From positions 632,501 to 696,500 of the forward strand of contig CANJKZ010000783.1 of the NCBI GenBank assembly GCA_947471745.1: a DNA stretch of 64,000 nucleotides. The letters are read 5' to 3'. The DNA comes from Closterium sp. Naga37s-1. Its lineage: Eukaryota > Streptophyta > Zygnematophyceae > Desmidiales > Closteriaceae. Both the position numbers and the translations under genes were made by a program. A model generated the notes under the pieces. That model was not told the origin of the DNA, searched no databases, and saw only the letters and a list, made by a program, of their open reading frames with translations. Below are positions 59,620-64,000 of this stretch, piece by piece (positions within the stretch are counted from its first letter, which is position 1; every line of letters begins with the position of its first letter).

Positions 59620-59940
59620 GCCCGCCGCGCACCCTGGGCACGCGCGGCGGTTTCGCGTTCCGTCGACCCGCGCACCCGTCCCCGTCGACCTTCGCGTGGC
59701 TCCCCGTCGCCCTTCGCAGCGGCCCCGTCGACCCGCCCGCGGCTCCCCGTCGCCCTTCGCGGTGGCCCCGTCGACCCGCGCGTGGCTCCCCGTTGCCCTT
59801 CGCGGCGGCCCCGTCGACCCGCGCGCGGATCCCCGTCACCCTTCGCGGCGGCCCCGTCGACCCGCGCGCCGCCCCCGGGGACCCGTGCGCTCGTCCCCGT
59901 CGACCCACGCGTCGCCCTGCGCCCCCCCCCTCCCCGGCAC
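59620..59940. repeat. GC-rich leader repeat of E9
   Basis: Repeats of about 36-39 bp are built on GTCGACCCGCGCGCGGCTCC and CCCGTCGCCCTTCGCGGCGG. Reading frames in all directions are low-complexity. Confidence 0.75.
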
Positions 59941-60581
59941 ACCTGAGTTTGCTTACCGCACACCCGAGTTCGCTTCCCGCACACTTGTGCACGATTCGCG
60001 CACACCTGAGCTCGCTTACCGCACACTCAGGGTATGGGGGTGACGGGTATGGGGGTGGCGGGTGTGTGAGCCGTCACCTGCTCCTCCTCCTCCACCGTCT
60101 CCCACTGCTGCAGCTGCCGCTGAGGGGGGTGGGTGTGTGGGAGCCGAGGGAGTGGTGCTAGGGGAGTGACGTGGGAGTGGAGTTAGGGGTTCAGCAGGGG
60201 GTGTGTGTCAAGGGTGTGGGTCAGTTGGAGGAGGTTGTGTGGAGGTAGCTGTCGTGTCGCCTGCAGCGCCTGTAGTCCGTCGCCCTTGCTTCGGTAGCCA
60301 GTGAGCCTGTTGCACCAGTCGCCAGTGGGTCCGTTGCTCCTGCCGCTCATCTTAGCCGCGGAGCCAGTCACTCCAGTAGTCCGTCGCCCTTGCTTCGGTA
60401 GCCACTGAGTCAGCCGCTCCTGTGCCCGTGCCTCTGCAGCTTCAGTCGTTGCCTCCCATCTTCTCTCCTTCCACAGTTCCTCCTCCTCCTCACTTGCCCG
60501 TTGTGATTACCTCTAGCTTTGCTTATTATTGTGAACTCCTGCTCATTGTGCTGATTACACCCCACTTTGGCTATGGGGGTG

Positions 60582-60758
60582 TGTCAGAATGTTATTATCT
60601 AGCCTGTAGTGGGGTGCTCTATAGCGAGTACAACCCAGTTAGGGTTTGCTATATGTATCCCAACTGCTGCTAGTGAAACCCCTCCTTTGTTCATTTCTCT
60701 CTTGCCTAGCTAGCTAAACCCTACCTATGGCTCCTTGTTCTAGCTACTAACTTTCACA
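60582..60758 (+). repeat. 3' LTR of E9
   Basis: This 177-bp repeat is followed by TTTTA. Confidence 0.94.
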
Positions 60759-60843
60759 TTTTACCGTTTAATACGACCGCAAAATACGATACTGTATTAA
60801 ACGGTAAATTTTCAATTTTTTTGTCGTATTTTTGAACCTTGCA

Positions 60844-61305
60844 CACACGCACACTCACCCACACACACGCACTCACCCACACGCACACACTCACCCACAC
60901 ACGCACACTCACCCACACAGGCACACTCACCCACACACATTCACTCACCCATACGTGCACACTCACCCACACGGCACAGTCACCCACACACGCACACTCA
61001 CCCACACATACACACTCACCCACGCACGCACACTCACCCTCAAACGCGCACTCACCCTCACACGTGCACTCACCCTCACACGCACACTCACCCGCACACG
61101 CACACTCACCCGCACACGCACACTCACCCTCACACTCACCCTCACACGCACACTCACCCTCACATGCACACTCACCCTCACACGCACACTCACCCTCACA
61201 CGCACACTCACCCTCACACACGCACTCACCCTCATACACACACCCACCCTCACACACATACTCACCCTCACACATACACGCATCCTCACACACATACTCA
61301 CCCCT
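60844..61305. repeat. minisatellite of ACACGCACACTCACCC units
   Basis: A tandem array of about 16-bp units, with some 12-bp and 18-bp variants, contains no stops for long distances on either strand. It would encode His/Thr-rich plus-strand or Cys/Glu/Gly-rich minus-strand repeats. There is no reason to treat it as coding. Confidence 0.9.
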
Positions 61306-61334
61306 CGGAAGTTTATGGTTGGGTGCGAGGAAGC

Positions 61335-61775
61335 ACACTTCCAACAGTCGCCACACTCCCAACACTCGCCACACTCCCAACACTCGCCCACACTCCCAAC
61401 ACTTGCCCATACTCCCAGCACTTGCCTACACTTCCAGCACTCGCCACACTCCCAGCACTCGCCACACTCCCAGCACTCGCCACACTCCCAGCACTCGCCA
61501 CACTCCCAGAACTCGCCACACTCCCAGCACTCGCCCACACTCCCAACACTTGCCCACACTCCCAGCACTCGCCACACTCCCAGCACTCGCCCACACTTCC
61601 AGCACTCGCCCACACTCCCAACACTCACCCACACTCCCAGCACTCGCCACACTCCCAACACTCGCCCACACTCCCAACATTTGCCCACACTCCCAACATT
61701 CACCCACACTCCCAACACTCGCCCACACTCCCAACATTCGCCCACACTCCCAACATTCGCCCACACTCCTACACT
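61335..61775. repeat. minisatellite of CACTCGCC(CA)CACTCCCAA units
   Basis: A second tandem array has a unit of about 15-17 bp, ACTCGCCACACTCCCAGC-like. It lies just downstream of the last visible EGF exon (minus strand), so it is probably in an intron or 3' flank. Confidence 0.9.
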
Positions 61776-61794
61776 ATCCAACGCCAGCTCTCAC

Positions 61795-63285
61795 CGCCAT
61801 TGCATGTGTTGTCGAGTTGATTGAAGGTAGAACCCTCCAAGCACTGGCACACAGCAGTGCCATCAGCACCCACAAAGCACTCAACCACACTCCACTCACC
61901 ACTATTGCATGTGTTGTCGAGTTGATTGAAGGTAGAACGATCATCCAAGCACCGGCACACAGCAGCGCCATAAATATTCACATCACAATGAGCATCGGTC
62001 CCACAATCCTTGTTAGCACACACGTCTGCACGGGAAATCAAGGGTTGTTCCAAGGTAAAGCAGGGAAAGGGGTCACAAGAGAGAGGATTTTTTTAATATC
62101 GTTGTTCTCACCCTCACTCCGGCCGGCTCTCACCCTCACTCCATGCATCAATTGCCAGCTTTCAACGTCAGTTCCAACGTCAGCTTTCAACGTCAGTTTC
62201 AACATCAGCTTTCAAGAGCGAAGAGTTTCCAGGCACTGCCACTTGGGGGTGCCATAGCTCTCCAGGACGGGAAGCAAGAGGGTTGGAAGCAAGAGGGTGG
62301 GAAGCAAAAGGGTGGGAAGCAAAAGGGTGGAAAGCAAGAGGGTGGGAGGCAAGAGGGTGGGAAGCAAGAGGGTGGGAAGAAAGAGGGTGGGAAGCAAGAG
62401 CGTGGGAAGCAAGAGTGTAGGAATCAAGAGGTGGGAAGCAAGAGTGAGGAGCAGTTGGGTGCCATGGCACTGCCAATGGTGTGTGTGTGGTAGTCAGCCT
62501 ACTGCCAGTGGTGTGGGGGAGTCAGCCTACTGCCAGTGGTGTATGGCAGTCAGCCTACTGCCAGTGGTGTGTGGCAGTCAGCCTACTGCCAGTGGTGTGT
62601 GGCAGTCAGCCTACTGCCAGTGGTGTGTGGCAGTCAGCCTACTGCCAGTGGTGTGTGGCAGTCACCCTACTGCCAGTGGTGTGTGGCAGTCAGCCCACTG
62701 TCAGTGGTGTGTGGCAGTCAGCCTACTGCCAGTGGTGTGTGGCAGTTAGCCATGCGTGCACTCACTCACTCCTCACCACTCACCATAGCATGTCTTGTCC
62801 GTTTCGTTGAAGGACTTAGCAGGATCACTGCAAAGGCACTTCGGAATGGTAAGATAACTGTCCGTTTGAACGCAGGTGGCACTTGACCCACAATCCACTT
62901 CTGCACACGGGCCTGCACGGGGGTCATGGGGTTCCGAATTATAGGAGCAGGGCGAGGGGGATGAATTGAAAGAAACGAGTGCTTTTTAACAACAGTGCAC
63001 CCACTCACCCACACTCGCTCACTCGCCGCGCGCAGCAAGAGGGTGGGAAGCAAGAGTGTGGGTAGTAGCAAGAGGGTGGGACGCAAGAGGGTGGGAAGCA
63101 AGAGTGAGAAGCAGTTGGGTGCCAGGGCACTGCCACTGGTGTGTGGCAGTCAGCCTACTAGGCTGCCAGTAGCACTCACCATCACCATCGGCGCTAGCAT
63201 GGGTCGCGAGGAAGCTGATGGCAACGAGACCCGCAACGAGTGCGGCGAGGCCAAGCCCGTACAGCCGCCCGAAGTGCTGGTCCAT
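61795..63285 (-). CDS. secreted EGF-like domain protein, 5' exons
   Basis: Exon 1 (63285-63180) starts MDQHFGRLYGLGLAALVAG and continues hydrophobic to ASADG, a clear signal peptide. Exon 2 (62912-62784) encodes PCAEVDCGSSATCVQ...CLC...TC. Exon 3 (62025-61900) encodes VCANKDCGTDAHCDV...CRC...NTC. Both have six cysteines in EGF order. Donors are GTGAGT, acceptors are TGCAG, and all introns are phase 1, as in exon-shuffled EGF modules. Downstream in frame to 61795 lies half of another EGF module (FVGADGTAVCQCLEG...NTC) with its own donor GTGAG. It is either a truncated duplicate or part of a longer exon 3. The 3' end of the gene is not identified. The product is probably extracellular or membrane-anchored. 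Confidence 0.75.
62265..62455. repeat. intron minisatellite, GGGAAGCAAGAGGGT units
   Basis: About twelve copies of a 15-bp unit lie in the intron between EGF exons 2 and 3. A shorter block of the same unit lies in the intron between exons 1 and 2 (about 63025-63110). Confidence 0.88.
62476..62755. repeat. intron minisatellite, 28-bp units
   Basis: About ten near-perfect copies of a unit containing CAGCCTACTGCCAGTGGTGT lie in the same intron. A single related unit appears in the upstream intron near 63130-63170. Confidence 0.9.
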
Positions 63286-63750
63286 GATCACGGAAGGAGA
63301 CGAGCCGGAGGAACCGACCGGAGGAGATGGAGACAGTCAATCGCTCGCGGAAATAGCCAAGAGATGGACGAACGAGGGTCGATCGCTTTTGGATCGACTC
63401 GAATGCGACGAGGAGATGAAGAGATGGAGAGATGGGCCCTCCAATCTTTGCGAGAGGTGTAGATGCACTCGATCGCTCGTAGAGCTACTAGTCAGAGCAG
63501 GTTGTTAGTCAGCGCTGGACCTCTGAGACTCGCGTCGCTCGCAGTCGTGACGAGGTGAGATTGGGTGGGACGTTGAAGGTGGCGCGGCGGCGACTCGGAA
63601 GGGAGGAGACGAGACGGAGAGGCATGCAAGAGCGAGAAGAGGCGTGTGAACATGTGAGGACTTGGAAGCGGGCGCGGATGTATGTGCTGAGAGTGAGTGG
63701 TCAATCGCTCCGATTGATTTATTGGTATTCACAAGAGTGGGTATTTAAAG
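63286..63750 (-). promoter_or_regulatory. upstream region of the EGF-like gene
   Basis: This holds the presumed promoter and 5' untranslated region of the minus-strand gene. GC-rich sequence with GATCGA and CGATCG words is present. No TATA box or start site can be fixed, and no other gene is seen. Confidence 0.35.
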
Positions 63751-64000
63751 TGTCAGAATAGTAGTTAGAATGAAGGAGCCATAGCTAGGGTTTAGCTAGC
63801 TAGGCAAGAGAGAATGGAAGAAGAAGAGGAGAAGGGGGTTTGACTAGAAAGGAGGGAGGTACAAATAGCAAGCCCTAAAAGGGTTATACTCACTATTGAG
63901 TACCCCACTACAGACTAGACAAACATTATATTCTGACACACCCCCATAGTCAAAGTGGGGTATAATCAGCACAGCAATCGATCACAGAGCAGGTTCACAA
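63751..64000 (-). mobile_element. E10: left end of a further LTR element, cut by the window edge
   Basis: An LTR of about 188 bp (63751-63938; minus-strand start TGTCAGAATA) shares CTAGCTAGCTAAACCCTA and the CTCACTATTGAGTACCCC-type blocks with the E9 and E6 LTRs. CTATGGGGGTG follows at 63939-63949 on the minus strand. The remainder lies beyond the window, so the duplication and interior cannot be checked. By the shared blocks it belongs with E6, E8 and E9. Confidence 0.8.

Larger units (their letters stand above)
59272..60758 (+). mobile_element. E9: non-autonomous LTR element
   Basis: The 177-bp LTRs are at 59272-59448 and 60582-60758, TGTCAGAATG...TTTCACA. The TTTTA duplication is exact (59267-59271 and 60759-60763). 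The primer site TGGAATCAGAGCTG starts at 59449, GGGCCC lies at 59480-59485 and CTATGGGGGTG at 60571-60581. The interior has a GC-rich leader and a 3' block (60220-60580) that is the reverse complement of matching blocks in E6 and E8. No gag or pol is present. Confidence 0.93.
59250..60843. mobile_element. small inverted-repeat element (MITE-like), split by E9
   Basis: TGCAAGGT at 59250-59257 and ACCTTGCA at 60836-60843 are exact inverted ends. Inside, TTTACCGTTTAATAC (60760-60774) and GTATTAAACGGTAAA (60794-60808) form a perfect 15-bp inverted repeat. With E9 removed the element is only about 100 bp and has no coding capacity. The MITE label is an inference from structure. Confidence 0.5.

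Noticed and set aside
60832..62257. His/Thr/Pro- and Cys/Glu/Gly-rich open frames over the minisatellites
   Set aside because: They follow from the repeat unit lacking stop codons. The plus-strand frame also runs antisense through the EGF exons.
62265..62755. Regular direct repeats considered as a CRISPR array
   Set aside because: The repeats are contiguous without unique spacers, lie in an intron and are in a eukaryotic sequence.
63286..63291. Start of the EGF-like protein two codons upstream
   Set aside because: That codon is GTG. The first ATG in frame is at 63285, directly before the hydrophobic signal peptide.

Overview
The window is a eukaryotic, retrotransposon-dominated stretch of chromosome. 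Three things show this: many LTR elements whose primer-binding sites resemble the 3' end of initiator tRNA-Met (TGGTATCAGAGC type), spliceosomal introns with GTAAG/GTGAG donors, and a Helitron-type transposon. The Ty1/copia style and primer site fit the green-plant lineage, perhaps a streptophyte alga or bryophyte. That placement is an inference and no species is claimed.

Layout. An AT-rich flank (1-939) is followed by copia element E1 (940-8037), more AT-rich flank (8043-8926), and copia element E2 (8927-22693), which is split by a full copia element of a second family, E3 (14793-21254). From 22699 to about 54700 lies one old Helentron (Helitron2-type rolling-circle transposon). In order it carries an OTU-like domain, a DUF6570-like zinc region, a Rep region, a PIF1-type helicase, an endonuclease/exonuclease/phosphatase (EEP) domain, and a separate eight-exon gene that looks RPA-like. 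It is cut apart by five LTR insertions: E4 (25562-34129, minus), E6 (34575-36363, minus, non-autonomous), a solo LTR (38638-38778), E5 (38970-45449) and E7 (49285-54392). Removing each insertion with one copy of its 5-bp target-site duplication reconnects the Helentron reading frame or its 3' end. A second copy of the Helentron 3' end lies at about 57998-58650.

The right third holds a possible host gene fragment split by non-autonomous element E8 (55512-56849), a 30-bp minisatellite, non-autonomous element E9 (59272-60758) inside a small inverted-repeat element, two long minisatellite tracts, a minus-strand secreted EGF-like gene (exons between 61795 and 63285), and the start of another non-autonomous element, E10, running off the end.

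How the parts relate. E1, E2, E4 and E7 are one copia family (LTRs about 118-130 bp). E3 and E5 are near-identical members of a second family (LTRs 798-819 bp). E6, E8, E9 and E10 encode no recognisable protein. They share with the first family an 11-bp polypurine tract, a matching primer site and, where the 5' leader is visible, a GGGCCC motif just inside the 5' LTR, so they look like parasites of its machinery. Only E3, E4 and E5 keep a full gag-pol reading frame. E3 and E5 each carry a different change at a conserved residue.
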